Below the pieces are notes generated by a model. The model did no database searches. It was not told where the DNA came from and worked only from the letters and a program-made list of their open reading frames with translations. A DNA stretch of 64,000 nt from Methylobacterium isbiliense (GTDB lineage: Bacteria; Pseudomonadota; Alphaproteobacteria; Rhizobiales; Beijerinckiaceae). The DNA is taken from contig NZ_BPQQ01000045.1 in the NCBI RefSeq assembly GCF_022179325.1, positions 25,671 to 89,670 of the forward strand. The letters are read 5' to 3'. Position 1 is the first letter of the stretch. Every line of letters starts with the position of its first letter. This document shows positions 20,856 through 30,118 of this stretch, piece by piece. The position numbers and the translations under genes were made by a program.

Positions 20856-21091
20856 CGGGTCCGTCCTCGGCGTCGCGCCGCCGGGATCGGCGCGCTGTCG
20901 GTGCCGCGGCCCGTCGCGGACCGCCTGATCGTGTGGCCGGGCGGTCTAGCAGCGCCGGCCGCGCCTGTCAGGCCGCGCGCTCCGGAGCCATTTGCGGCAG
21001 GTCGGGTTTTGGTCCATTGAAGCCGGAACGGGAGGCGGGCGCGATGGGCCCCTCAGCCTCCGCGATCCGGACCGTCTCGGGAAGAGCAGGA

Positions 21092-21655
21092 ATGGCTACG
21101 CCCACTTTCGATCTCGCCGATCTCAAGCGCCGCATGCAGGGCGCGGTGAACGCGCTCAGGCACGACCTCGGCTCCCTCCGCACCGGACGCGCGAGCCCGA
21201 ACCTCCTCGATCCGATCCAGGTCGAGGCCTACGGCGCCGCGATGCCGATGAGCCAGGTGGCGACGATCAGCGTGCCGGAGCCGCGCCTGCTCAGCGTGGC
21301 GGTGTGGGACCGCGGCATGGTCGGCGCCGTCGAGAAGGCGATCCGCGAATCCGATCTCGGCCTCAACCCGATGACCGAGGGACAGACCATCCGGCTGCGC
21401 ATCCCCGAGATGAACGAGCAGCGCCGCAAGGAGATGGTCAAGGTCGCGCACAAGTACGCCGAGGAGGCGCGCGTCGCCGTCCGGCACGTGAGGCGCGACG
21501 GCCTCGACCTCCTCAAGAGGCTGGAGAAGGACGGCGCGATCAGTCAGGACGACGAGAAGCGTCAGGCCGATCAGGTGCAGAAGGCCACGGACCAGCACAT
21601 CGCGGAGGTCGACCAGACGCTCGCCGCCAAGGAGAAGGAGATCATGCAGGTCTGA
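21092..21655 (+). CDS. frr: Ribosome recycling factor
   Basis: Splits post-termination ribosomes together with EF-G. The 187-residue protein is of normal length. [20 protein letters not shown] and the C-terminal [15 protein letters not shown] are family signatures. The ATG at 21092 is chosen over a longer in-frame extension because it gives the standard N-terminus. The usual upstream neighbour pyrH is absent; the region upstream is 236 bp followed by an opposing carbamoyltransferase gene. It starts a set with uppS and cdsA. Confidence 0.97.
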   Translation: MATPTFDLADLKRRMQGAVNALRHDLGSLRTGRASPNLLDPIQVEAYGAAMPMSQVATISVPEPRLLSVAVWDRGMVGAVEKAIRESDLGLNPMTEGQTIRLRIPEMNEQRRKEMVKVAHKYAEEARVAVRHVRRDGLDLLKRLEKDGAISQDDEKRQADQVQKATDQHIAEVDQTLAAKEKEIMQV

Positions 21656-21726
21656 CCGGCCTCGCAGGATCGTTCGAACGAGTGCGCGGTCCGCGGGCCG
21701 GGGCGGCGCGAGAGAGCGGGACCGGA

Positions 21727-22512
21727 ATGGCGGGCGACAGCAAGACGGCATTCCTGGCGGGCGCGACCGAGGCCGCGCCCGGGCCGGCGCACGCGCCGCC
21801 CCCGGTCCCGGCGCATGTCGCGATCATCATGGACGGCAACGGCCGCTGGGCGGCCCGCCGCGGCCTGCCCCGGGCGGAGGGGCACCGCCGCGGCGTGGAG
21901 GCGGTGCGCCGGGCCGTGCGCGCCGCCCTCGACCTCGGCATCGCCTATCTCACGGTCTACAGCTTCTCGTCGGAGAACTGGCGCCGGCCCGCCACCGAGG
22001 TCGCCGATCTGATGGGGCTGCTGCGGCTGTTCGTTCGCCGCGACCTCGCCGACCTCGACGCGAACGGCGTGCGGGTGCGGATCATCGGCGAGCGCGAGGG
22101 CCTGCCGGGCGACATCGCGGCGCTTTTGCGCGAGGCCGAGGAGCGCACCGCCCGCAACACCCGCCTCACCCTGGTGGTGGCCTTCAACTACGGCGGTCGC
22201 CAGGAGATCGTGCGGGCGGCGCGGGCGCTGGCCCGGGCGGTGCAGGAGGGGCGCCTCGCCCCGGAGGAGATCGGGCTCGACACCGTGGCGGCCGCCCTCG
22301 ACACGCGCGACATCCCCGACCCCGACCTCGTGATCCGCACCTCGGGGGAGCAGAGGGTGTCGAACTTCCTGACGTGGCAGACCGCCTACTCGGAATTCGT
22401 GTTCATTCCGGACCTCTGGCCCGATTTCGACCACGCGGCCTTCGCGGCGGCGGTAGGTGAGTACCAGGGCCGCGACCGCCGCTTCGGCGGCCTCGGCGCG
22501 CAGGCCCGCTGA
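21727..22512 (+). CDS. uppS: Di-trans,poly-cis-undecaprenyl-diphosphate synthase (UppS)
   Basis: Cis-prenyltransferase that makes undecaprenyl diphosphate, the lipid carrier for peptidoglycan and O-antigen precursors. The 261-residue protein has the catalytic start [13 protein letters not shown] and the late motif [20 protein letters not shown], both diagnostic. The first 28 residues before this core are Ala/Pro-rich. It begins 71 bases after frr, and its stop overlaps the cdsA start by one base, so uppS and cdsA are coupled. Confidence 0.97.
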   Translation: MAGDSKTAFLAGATEAAPGPAHAPPPVPAHVAIIMDGNGRWAARRGLPRAEGHRRGVEAVRRAVRAALDLGIAYLTVYSFSSENWRRPATEVADLMGLLRLFVRRDLADLDANGVRVRIIGEREGLPGDIAALLREAEERTARNTRLTLVVAFNYGGRQEIVRAARALARAVQEGRLAPEEIGLDTVAAALDTRDIPDPDLVIRTSGEQRVSNFLTWQTAYSEFVFIPDLWPDFDHAAFAAAVGEYQGRDRRFGGLGAQAR

Positions 22513-23360
22513 TGGCGACCGACGGCAGCGCCCCCGGGGCGCGGCGCCCCTGGCCGGCGAGCGAACTCGGCGTGCGCGCCGTCTCGGGCGTGGTGCTCGG
22601 GCTTCTCGTCCTCGCCGCGACCCTGACGGGCGGCTGGCTCTTCGCGCTGATCTGGCTGCTCGCCGGCCTCGCGGTGGTGGGCGAGTGGCTGGCCATCACC
22701 CGCACGGCGCCCCACCGGCTGCTTTTGGGCCTCGCCGGCCTCGCCCTCGCGGGGCTGATGGCGGGGGCGCGGCTCGACACCTCCCCCCTGGTGCTCCTCG
22801 GCTTCGCCGGGCTCGCGATGCTCGTCCTGGCCCTCCTGGCACGGCCGGCGGCGGGCCGGCTCTGGGCGCCCCTCAGCCTCGCCTGCGCGGCGGTGGTGGC
22901 CCTGGTGCCGGTGCTGCTGCGCGACGATCCCCGCATCGGGCTCGCCGGACCGCTCTGGCTGTTCGGCACCGTCTGGACGACGGACATCGCCGCCTACTTC
23001 ACCGGCCGGGCGCTCGGCGGACCGAAGCTGTGGCCCGCAGTGAGCCCGAAGAAGACGTGGTCGGGCTTCTGCGGCGGCCTCGTCGGGGCGACGATCGTCG
23101 GCGGGGCCATCGCGGCGGGAGCCGCGCATCTCGGCGCGCAGGAGAGCCTGCCGCTCGCCGCCGCGCTCGGCCTCTCGGCGCTCGGCTCGGTGCTGAGCCA
23201 GGGCGGCGACCTCGCCGAGAGCGCCCTCAAGCGCGCCTACGGGGCCAAGGATTCCGGCCGCCTGATCCCGGGCCACGGCGGCGTCATGGACCGGCTCGAC
23301 GGCTTCTTCGCCGTGGCGGCCCTGGCCGGGCTCCTCCTCGCCCTGCGGGCGGCGGCCTGA
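22512..23360 (+). CDS. cdsA: Phosphatidate cytidylyltransferase CdsA
   Basis: Integral membrane enzyme making CDP-diacylglycerol for phospholipid synthesis. The 282-residue protein has about eight hydrophobic helices and the family signature near the C-terminus: SPKKTWSGFCGGLVGA, then DLAESALKRAYGAKDSG and PGHGGVMDRLDGFF. It overlaps uppS by one base. In most alphaproteobacteria dxr, rseP and bamA follow; here the next gene is an unrelated permease on the other strand, so the canonical locus is broken after cdsA. Confidence 0.96.
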   Translation: MATDGSAPGARRPWPASELGVRAVSGVVLGLLVLAATLTGGWLFALIWLLAGLAVVGEWLAITRTAPHRLLLGLAGLALAGLMAGARLDTSPLVLLGFAGLAMLVLALLARPAAGRLWAPLSLACAAVVALVPVLLRDDPRIGLAGPLWLFGTVWTTDIAAYFTGRALGGPKLWPAVSPKKTWSGFCGGLVGATIVGGAIAAGAAHLGAQESLPLAAALGLSALGSVLSQGGDLAESALKRAYGAKDSGRLIPGHGGVMDRLDGFFAVAALAGLLLALRAAA

Positions 23361-23374
23361 GGCGCCGCGGCCCT

Positions 23375-25408
23375 TCAGGCCGGGGCGCCCGCCGGGACCG
23401 GGTGGGGCGCCGCGTCCGGGCGCCGCGGCGGGTCGCTCACCGGGGCAGGCGCGGCCTCCTGTCCGGCGGCCTCCAGGCAGGCCTCGATGCCCTGGCGCAG
23501 GGACGACACGTAGGCATCGGCCCCCAGGGAGGCGCGCGCCTTCGAATCGGCCATCACCTCGTCGTCCGCCGGCCACAGCCCGACGAGGATCTGGGCGTCC
23601 GGCAGGCGGCGGCGGATCCGCTGCACGAGGTAGCGCAGGTGGGCGGGCGTCCCGCTGATCTCCAGGTAGGAGACGCAGACCATCCGGGCGCCCTCGGCGT
23701 CGAGGCTGTGGATCTGCGCGCGCGACACCGCCTCGAACGGCACCACCCGCGTGCCGATCCCGCGCTTCTCCAGGAGCTGCGCCAGCATCGCGGAGGCCGC
23801 CTCGTCGAGCGGACCGCGCCCGGCGACACACAGCACCGCCCCCTTCTGGCGCCAGGCCGCGGGCAGCGCCTCCGGGGGCGGCGCGTCCGGCACCGCGGGC
23901 GACGCGTCGCAGGGCAGGTCGGCGTCGCGCCGGGACAGGAGGCGCCCGGCGAGCCCAGGCTGACCCGTCGGCGTCTCGTCCTCCCGGTCCGCGAGGTCGG
24001 TGACGAGTTCGTCGATGGCGGTGCGGATGCGCTCCAGCCGGTCCTCCGTCAGCACGCCGCGGCGCGCGTCCGAGGCGGCGAGCTGCAGCCCCTTGAGCAC
24101 GACCTCGTCGTAGTAGGAGGAGAGCGAGCAGGTGGCGAGGATGGTCTCGGCGAGTTCCTGCGCCTCGTCCGGATCGTCCGCGAGGAGGCGCTGGTAGAAG
24201 TTCTCCACCGGTGTGAGCGCCGGCTGGTCGCCGAACAGCACGTCGAGGAATTCGAGTTTCTCGACGTGCCGGCCCAGCACCACGAGGCAGACGGTGAGCG
24301 GCGTCGACAAAAGGAGGCCGACCGGCCCCCACAGCCACGTCCAGAACAGGGCCGAGACCAGCACCGCGAAGGGTGACAGGCCGGTCGAGTGCCCGTAGAG
24401 CAGCGGTTCGATGACGTGGCCGACCAGGGGTTCGAGCACGAGGAACAGGATGGCGGTGGCCAGCACCATGTTCCAGCCCGGATCGACCGCCGCGGCGAGC
24501 GCGAGCGGCAGCAGCGCCGACAGGAAGGCGCCGATATAGGGCACGAAGCGCATCAGCCCCGCGAAGATGCCCCACAGGATCGGGCCCGGCACGCCGATCA
24601 GCCACAGCCCGATGCCGATGGCGAGGCCGAAGCTCGCGTTGAGCGCGAGCTGCATCAGGAAGTAGCGGCTGAGCCGGCGCGCCGCATCGTCCATCGCCAC
24701 GGTCGTGCGGTGCAGGTCGCTCGATCCCACGAGGCGGATCAGCCGGTCGCGCAGGTCCTCGCGCTGCGCCAGGATGAAGATCAGCACCACGAACACGATG
24801 CCGGTGGTGGCGAGCGGCCCGATCGCCGGCGCGAGCACGCGTTCGGCGAGCTGGAGCGGCGTCAGGTCGGGCGAGCGCACCTCGACCAGGACGGGCTTCT
24901 CGGGATTCTGAACCCGGGGCTCGGCGGGTTTGGCCTCGGCGGGCGGTGCCTTCTCCTCCGGCATGGCGCCGGCCTGCTGGATGTGGCGGCCGATGCTGCG
25001 GACGTAGCCCGCGAGGTCGCCCAGCACCCCGGCCTTGAGCGTGTCGAGCTTGCGCTCGATGGTGCGCTGGTAGCGCGGCAGCCCGGTGCCGAGTTCGGCC
25101 GCCTGCATGCCGATGATCCCGGCCAGCGCCGCCGCGATGCCGAGGCAGGTGAGGACCGCGAGCAGGATCGCCGCCATCCGCCCGATCCGCAGCTTGCGCA
25201 GCAGGTTCACCAGCGGGCCGAGCACGAAGCTCAGCAGCACCGCGATCGCGATCGGGATCAGGATCTCGCGGCCGAGATAGAGCGCCGCCACCAGGATCGC
25301 CGCGATGATCAGCGGGGTGGCCAGCCCCTGGCCCGGCGTCTCCGCTGCCGGGATGCGGGTCGGCACGGCCGGGACGAGGGTTTTCTGCAGACCGCTGCCG
25401 CGCGCCAT
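23375..25408 (-). CDS. AI-2E family transporter with C-terminal Rossmann-like domain
   Basis: This 677-residue protein has two parts. Residues 1-400 are an AI-2E/PerM-type permease with eight or so membrane helices, a charged periplasmic loop (about 130-200) and the conserved GLMRFVPYIGAFLSALLPL and STPLTVCLVVLGRHV motifs. The remaining 270 residues are soluble. After a helical stretch there is a segment near 525-610 (GAVLCVAGRGPLDEAASAML, then GARMVCVSYLEISG) with a beta-alpha pattern like cobalamin-binding-type domains, but without the DxHxxG cobalamin ligand motif. The transported substrate is unknown; despite the family name, autoinducer export should not be assumed. It converges with cdsA. 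Confidence 0.88.
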   Translation of the reverse strand: MARGSGLQKTLVPAVPTRIPAAETPGQGLATPLIIAAILVAALYLGREILIPIAIAVLLSFVLGPLVNLLRKLRIGRMAAILLAVLTCLGIAAALAGIIGMQAAELGTGLPRYQRTIERKLDTLKAGVLGDLAGYVRSIGRHIQQAGAMPEEKAPPAEAKPAEPRVQNPEKPVLVEVRSPDLTPLQLAERVLAPAIGPLATTGIVFVVLIFILAQREDLRDRLIRLVGSSDLHRTTVAMDDAARRLSRYFLMQLALNASFGLAIGIGLWLIGVPGPILWGIFAGLMRFVPYIGAFLSALLPLALAAAVDPGWNMVLATAILFLVLEPLVGHVIEPLLYGHSTGLSPFAVLVSALFWTWLWGPVGLLLSTPLTVCLVVLGRHVEKLEFLDVLFGDQPALTPVENFYQRLLADDPDEAQELAETILATCSLSSYYDEVVLKGLQLAASDARRGVLTEDRLERIRTAIDELVTDLADREDETPTGQPGLAGRLLSRRDADLPCDASPAVPDAPPPEALPAAWRQKGAVLCVAGRGPLDEAASAMLAQLLEKRGIGTRVVPFEAVSRAQIHSLDAEGARMVCVSYLEISGTPAHLRYLVQRIRRRLPDAQILVGLWPADDEVMADSKARASLGADAYVSSLRQGIEACLEAAGQEAAPAPVSDPPRRPDAAPHPVPAGAPA

Positions 25409-25664
25409 TTGCCCGCCTCACTCTGGAACTCGGCCGCCAAGCCGGGCCGTACGCATGGGTCAGGAACGGCGCGGACCCGGAATAGATCCCGCACGGCGGC
25501 ACGGCGGGATATGGAAAATGCATGCCGCAACGGAAGATAGCGCCGTCGGCGCCGCCTCCGGGCGGCCCCTTTCCACCCACCCGCATGGCGCGGGCGGCCT
25601 TGGCCTTCAAGGCCGTTTCCCGATATGAGCCGGGCGGACGGGGCGCAACCATCTGGCGGGACCC

Positions 25665-27050
25665 ATGACGCTCTCGGCGCTCGATTCCCTTCTCCTCGGC
25701 CCGCTCGTCTCCACAGAGGCCATGCGGGCGGTCTTCGCCGACGAGGCCCGGGTCGCCGCGATGCTGCGGGCGGAGGCGGCGCTGGCGCGGGCGCAGGGCC
25801 GGGCCGGGCTGGTGCCGGACGCCCTCGCGCCGGCCCTCGACGCGCTCGATCCCGCCGCCCTCGACCCGGCGGCCCTGGGCCGGCGCACGGCCGTCTCCGG
25901 CGTGCCGGTGATCCCCTTCGTCAAGGCCGTGCAGGCGGCGCTGGCCCCCGACCTCGAACCCGCCTTCCACAAGGGCACCACGACGCAGGACATCGCCGAC
26001 ACCGCGCTCGCGCTGCAATTGCGCGAGGCCTTCGCGCTCGTGGCGGAGGACCTGCGCGCCATCGTCGCCGGCCTGTCGGACCTCGCCCGGCGCCACCGCG
26101 AGACGCCCTGCGTCGGGCGCACCTACGGGCAGCAGGCGGCCCCCGTGACCTTCGGGTTCAAGGCCGCGATCTGGGCGCTCGGCATCGCCGAGGCGGCCGC
26201 CGACCTGCCGCGCATCCGCGACCGGGCGCTCACCGCCTCCCTCGGCGGCCCGGTGGGCACGCTCGCCTCCCTGGGCGAGGCTGCCGAGGCGGTGGGCGAG
26301 GATTTCGCCCGGGGGCTCGGCCTCGGCTACGATCCCGCGCCCTGGCACACGCGCCGCGCGCGCATCGCCGAGGCGGGGTCCTGGCTCGCTCTGCTGATGG
26401 GGACGCTCGCCAAGGTCGCCACCGACGTCGCGCACCTCGCGAGCACCGAGGTCGGCGAGGTGGCCGAACCCTTCGTGCCCGGCCGTGGCGGCTCCTCGGC
26501 GATGCCCCACAAGCGCAACCCGGTCTCCTCCACGGTGATCCTGGCCGCCTTCAGCGCCGCCAAGGGGCAGGTGGTGACGCTCCTCGACGGCATGGCGGCG
26601 GCCCATGAGCGCCCGGCCGGGGCGTGGCACGCCGAATGGCATGCGCTGCCCGCCCTGTTCGGCCTCGCCTCCGGCGCCCTGCGCGAGGCGCGGGCGCTCG
26701 CCGAGGGGCTGGTGCCGGACCCCGCGCGCATGCGCGCCAACCTCGACCTCACCCGCGGCCTGCTGTTCGCCGATGCGGCCGCCGCCCGCCTCGCCCCGCG
26801 GCTCGGCGCCAAGGCCGCACACGCGCTGGTGGAGGCGGCGGCCGGCGCCGTGCGCGAGGGCCGCGGCGACCTCGCCGCGGTGCTGGCGGCCCGGCCCGAG
26901 GCCGCCGGCATCGACCTGCAGCCGGCCTTCGACCTCGCGTCCGCCATCCGGGCCGGCGCCCGGACGGCCGACCGGGCGCTCGCCGAGGCCGCGCGCCTCA
27001 TCTCCCTGCCGACCCGACCCTCCCACGCGGACGCATCCCCATGCCCCTGA
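25665..27050 (+). CDS. pcaB: 3-carboxy-cis,cis-muconate cycloisomerase
   Basis: Converts 3-carboxy-cis,cis-muconate to gamma-carboxymuconolactone in the protocatechuate branch of the beta-ketoadipate pathway. The 461-residue member of the fumarase/argininosuccinate lyase superfamily carries the signature GSSAMPHKRNP and the earlier FHKGTTTQDIADTAL. The last about 15 residues and the stop overlap the start of the pcaD-pcaC gene by 10 bases, which supports both the identity and coupled translation. The protocatechuate dioxygenase genes pcaHG are not in this window. Confidence 0.93.
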   Translation: MTLSALDSLLLGPLVSTEAMRAVFADEARVAAMLRAEAALARAQGRAGLVPDALAPALDALDPAALDPAALGRRTAVSGVPVIPFVKAVQAALAPDLEPAFHKGTTTQDIADTALALQLREAFALVAEDLRAIVAGLSDLARRHRETPCVGRTYGQQAAPVTFGFKAAIWALGIAEAAADLPRIRDRALTASLGGPVGTLASLGEAAEAVGEDFARGLGLGYDPAPWHTRRARIAEAGSWLALLMGTLAKVATDVAHLASTEVGEVAEPFVPGRGGSSAMPHKRNPVSSTVILAAFSAAKGQVVTLLDGMAAAHERPAGAWHAEWHALPALFGLASGALREARALAEGLVPDPARMRANLDLTRGLLFADAAAARLAPRLGAKAAHALVEAAAGAVREGRGDLAAVLAARPEAAGIDLQPAFDLASAIRAGARTADRALAEAARLISLPTRPSHADASPCP

Positions 27051-28222
27051 TCCAGGCCAACGGCACCGAGCTGAACGTCGACCTCTCCGGCCCGGGCGGC
27101 GCGCCCGTCGTCGCCTTCTCGAACTCGCTCGGAACCACGATGGCGATGTGGGATCTGCTGGTCCCGCATCTGCGCGGCCGCTACCGGGTGCTGCGCTACG
27201 ACACCCGGGGGCACGGCGCCTCGCCGACCCGCGACGCGCCGACCGCCGTCGAGGATCTGGCCGACGACCTCCTCGGGCTCCTCGACGCGCTCGAGATCGA
27301 CCGTGCCCACGTGGTCGGCCTGTCGCTCGGCGGCATGACCGGGCAGGCGCTCGCCATGCGGGCGCCCGAACGGGTGCAGAGCCTCACCCTGATGGCGACG
27401 GCCGCCTGCATGCCGAGCGAGGCCTCGTGGAACGAGCGCGCCGAGACCGTGCGGGCGCACGGCACCGCCGCCATCGTGGACGCCACGATGGAGCGCTGGT
27501 TCAGCCCCGGTTTCCCGGCGAGCGCGCCTGACGCGGTGGAGCCCGTGCGCCGTCAGTTCGTCGAGACCGACCGGACGGGTTACGCGGTCTGCTGCAACGC
27601 CATCGGGCGCATGGACCTGCGCCCCGGGCTCGACCGCATCACCGCGCCGACCCTGGTGATCGCCGGCCGCGACGACCCGGCGACGCCGCCGGAGAAGTCG
27701 GAGGAGATCTGTGCCGGCATCCGCCACGCCGAACTCGTGGTGCTGCCCCGCGCGCGCCACCTGCTGGCGGTGGAGCAGCCCGCGGCGGCGGCGAGCCATC
27801 TCCTCGCCTTCCTCGACCGCCACCGGGCGCCGGACGAGACCGCCACCGGCGCAGTCCCGGTCGAGGAGGGCTTGGCCAACCGCCGCAGCGTGCTCGGCGC
27901 CGCCCATGTCGACCGCTCGCTCGCGGGGGCGGGCGCCTTCGCCGGGCCGTGGCAGGATTTCATCAGCCGCATCGCCTGGGGCGAGATCTGGGGCGACCCG
28001 CGCCTGCCCTGGAAGAGCCGCTCGCTGGTGACCCTCGCCCTGATGGTGGCGCTCGGGCGCGAGGAGGAGTTCAAGCTCCACGTCCGCCCCGCCCTGCGGA
28101 ACGGCGTCAGCCTGCCGGAACTGCAGGCGCTGCTCCTGCAGACCGCGGTCTATGCCGGGGTGCCCGCCGCCAACAGCGCCTTCCGCTGGGTGCGCGACGT
28201 GCTCGGCGACGAGCTGGCCTGA
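27041..28222 (+). CDS. Fused 3-oxoadipate enol-lactonase / 4-carboxymuconolactone decarboxylase (PcaL-type)
   Basis: Bifunctional enzyme for the two steps after PcaB, ending in 3-oxoadipate. Residues 1-260 are an alpha/beta hydrolase with nucleophile Ser in VVGLSLGGMTGQ, acid in AGRDDPATP and His in ARHLLAVEQ (PcaD). Residues 275-393 are a carboxymuconolactone decarboxylase (PcaC) with SLVTLALMVALGREEEFKLH and LLLQTAVYAGVPAAN. The fusion of 393 residues is like PcaL of actinobacteria and some proteobacteria. It overlaps pcaB by 10 bases, so both are made from one message. Confidence 0.93.
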   Translation: MPLIQANGTELNVDLSGPGGAPVVAFSNSLGTTMAMWDLLVPHLRGRYRVLRYDTRGHGASPTRDAPTAVEDLADDLLGLLDALEIDRAHVVGLSLGGMTGQALAMRAPERVQSLTLMATAACMPSEASWNERAETVRAHGTAAIVDATMERWFSPGFPASAPDAVEPVRRQFVETDRTGYAVCCNAIGRMDLRPGLDRITAPTLVIAGRDDPATPPEKSEEICAGIRHAELVVLPRARHLLAVEQPAAAASHLLAFLDRHRAPDETATGAVPVEEGLANRRSVLGAAHVDRSLAGAGAFAGPWQDFISRIAWGEIWGDPRLPWKSRSLVTLALMVALGREEEFKLHVRPALRNGVSLPELQALLLQTAVYAGVPAANSAFRWVRDVLGDELA

Positions 28223-28261
28223 GCCGGGGAGCGGCCGGGGCCGCCCCGGACCCGTCCGTCC

Positions 28262-29977
28262 ATGACCCCCTCCCCTGCGGTCCAGGTGCCCCCGGCGGGC
28301 CTCTGGCGCGGCTCGTGGCGCCAGAGGGCCCGGCTCGTCTCGGGCTTGGTCCTGTTCGCCTTCGCGGGCACGCACTTTGCCAATCACGCGCTCGGGCTGG
28401 TCTCGCTCGACGTGATGCGGGCGGCGGAGGGCTGGCGCACGGCCGTGACGCGCTCGCTACCCGGCACGGTCGTGCTGGCGGGCGCCCTCCTCGTCCACGT
28501 CGCGCTCGCGTTCGAGTCCCTGGCGAGCCGGCGCAGCCTGCGGATGCCGGTCTGGCAGGCGGCCCAGATCCTGCTCGGGCTGGCCATCCCGTTCCTGCTG
28601 GTGCCGCACATCCTCGGCACCCGCGTGACGAACCTCGTCACCGGGCACCGCACCGATTACCCCCACGTGATCGCCCATCTGTGGCCCGACGGGATGGTGC
28701 GCCAGACGCTGCTGCTCGGCCTCGTCTGGGCGCATGGCTGCCTGGGCCTGCACCAGTGGCTGCGGCTCGCCGCCGGCTACCGGCGGATCGTCCCGCTGCT
28801 CGCGGTCGCGGCACTGCTGCTGCCACTGGCCGCCACCCTCGGCATCGCCGTGCAGGGCCAGTTCATGGACCGCGATCTCGCGGCCGCGGAGCGCTTCGGG
28901 GCGCCCGACCTCGCCCGGTTCTGGGAGGCGCGGCCCACGCCCGAGGCCGTCTCGGCCCTGCGCGCACCCGTGCTCGCGGTCATCTACGCGGCGGCGGCCG
29001 GTGCCCTGGCGCTCGGCGGCTGGCGGATCGCGGCCGCGTGGCGGGCGCGGCGCATCGTCGTGACCTATTCCACCGGCCAGAGCGTGCGGGCCGCCGAGGG
29101 CCAGACGCTCCTCGACATCAGCCGCTCCGCCCGCATCCCCCACGTGGCGGTCTGCGGCGGGCGCGGGCGCTGCTCGACCTGCCGCGTGCTGGTCACGCAG
29201 GGCGGACAGAACCTCGACCCGCCCGGCCCCTCGGAGGCCGCGACGCTCGCGGCCATCGCGGCGCCGCCGGGGGTGCGCCTGGCCTGCCAGGCCCGACCGC
29301 GCGGCGACGTCGCGATCACCCGCATCCTGCGCCCGCGCGGGCGCGAGGCCGCGGCGGCGCAGATGGGGGATCCGGACCTCGCGGGCATCGAGCGCGAGGT
29401 GGCGATCCTGTTCGTGGACGTGCGCGGCTTCACGTCGCTCTCCGAGCGCAAGTTCGCCTTCGACGTCGTCTACATCCTCAACCGCTTCTTCGAGGCGGCG
29501 GGGCGGCCGGTCATCGCTCATGGCGGCTGGATCGGCGGCTATGCGGGCGACGGCCTGCTCGCCCTGTTCACGCATCCGGACGGGATCGACGCCGCCTGCC
29601 GGGCCGCCTACGCGGCGGCGGCCGACATCGACCGGGCCGTGGACGGGCTGAACCGCCAGATCGCCGCGGAGCTGCCCGTGCCCCTGCGCGTGGCGATGGG
29701 CCTGCATGCCGGCCCGCTCGTGCTCGGGCGCCTGGGCTTCGGCGAGAGCCTGTCGGTCTCGGTGATCGGGCCGGCCGTGAACATCGCGAGCCGCCTGGAG
29801 AGCCTCGCCAAGGCGGCCGAGGTGCAGCTCGCCGCCTCCGCCGAGACCGCCCGGCGGGCCGGCCTCGACGCCGCAGGCCTTCGCGCCGAGCGGGTGCAGA
29901 TCCGCGGCAGCAGCGCCCTCGACATCCTCTACGTGGAGCGGGCCGGCGCGCTCGCCGGACGCCTGCCCTCGGCCTGA
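28262..29977 (+). CDS. Membrane-anchored class III adenylate cyclase with cytochrome b-like and [2Fe-2S] domains
   Basis: This 571-residue three-part protein starts with residues 20-255, six hydrophobic helices with several histidines on them (H38, H42, H79, H116, H158, H164). This is like the succinate-dehydrogenase-type cytochrome b anchor of redox-sensing rhizobial cyclases. Residues 265-350 are an adrenodoxin-type ferredoxin with Cys298, Cys304, Cys307 and Cys342. Residues 380-540 are a class III cyclase with metal aspartates in FVDVRGFTSL (D386) and GYAGDGLLAL (D430) and a transition-state Asn/Arg pair (N507, R511). The design suggests cAMP synthesis controlled by the quinone or redox state of the membrane. 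It lies 39 bases after the pca genes and may share their message. Confidence 0.88.
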   Translation: MTPSPAVQVPPAGLWRGSWRQRARLVSGLVLFAFAGTHFANHALGLVSLDVMRAAEGWRTAVTRSLPGTVVLAGALLVHVALAFESLASRRSLRMPVWQAAQILLGLAIPFLLVPHILGTRVTNLVTGHRTDYPHVIAHLWPDGMVRQTLLLGLVWAHGCLGLHQWLRLAAGYRRIVPLLAVAALLLPLAATLGIAVQGQFMDRDLAAAERFGAPDLARFWEARPTPEAVSALRAPVLAVIYAAAAGALALGGWRIAAAWRARRIVVTYSTGQSVRAAEGQTLLDISRSARIPHVAVCGGRGRCSTCRVLVTQGGQNLDPPGPSEAATLAAIAAPPGVRLACQARPRGDVAITRILRPRGREAAAAQMGDPDLAGIEREVAILFVDVRGFTSLSERKFAFDVVYILNRFFEAAGRPVIAHGGWIGGYAGDGLLALFTHPDGIDAACRAAYAAAADIDRAVDGLNRQIAAELPVPLRVAMGLHAGPLVLGRLGFGESLSVSVIGPAVNIASRLESLAKAAEVQLAASAETARRAGLDAAGLRAERVQIRGSSALDILYVERAGALAGRLPSA

Positions 29978-30082
29978 CCGGCACCGGTAAAATTTCTGCA
30001 ACCCCGTCGGAACCGGCAGCAGCCGTGCGAATTGAAGAACCGAAGGGGTCGCGCGCCTTGCCGCCGCGCGGTGCCCTATGGC

Positions 30083-30118
30083 TGCCGTGAGAGCGCTTCG
30101 CTACGGGAACTCACGGCA
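30083..30118. terminator. Hairpin between convergent cyclase and lytic-transglycosylase-like genes
   Basis: TGCCGTGAG at 30083-30091 pairs perfectly with CTCACGGCA at 30110-30118, with an inner AGCG-CTT-CGCT hairpin. The right arm includes the stop codon of the minus-strand gene. Position between convergent genes suggests transcript termination, but there is no T run. Confidence 0.5.

Noticed and set aside
22386-27026. A 1546-codon minus-strand open frame over cdsA, the permease and pcaB
   Set aside because: Its codon positions mirror real genes on other frames or strands, and its translation is low-complexity Arg/Gly/Ala. The real minus-strand gene here is the AI-2E permease in another frame.
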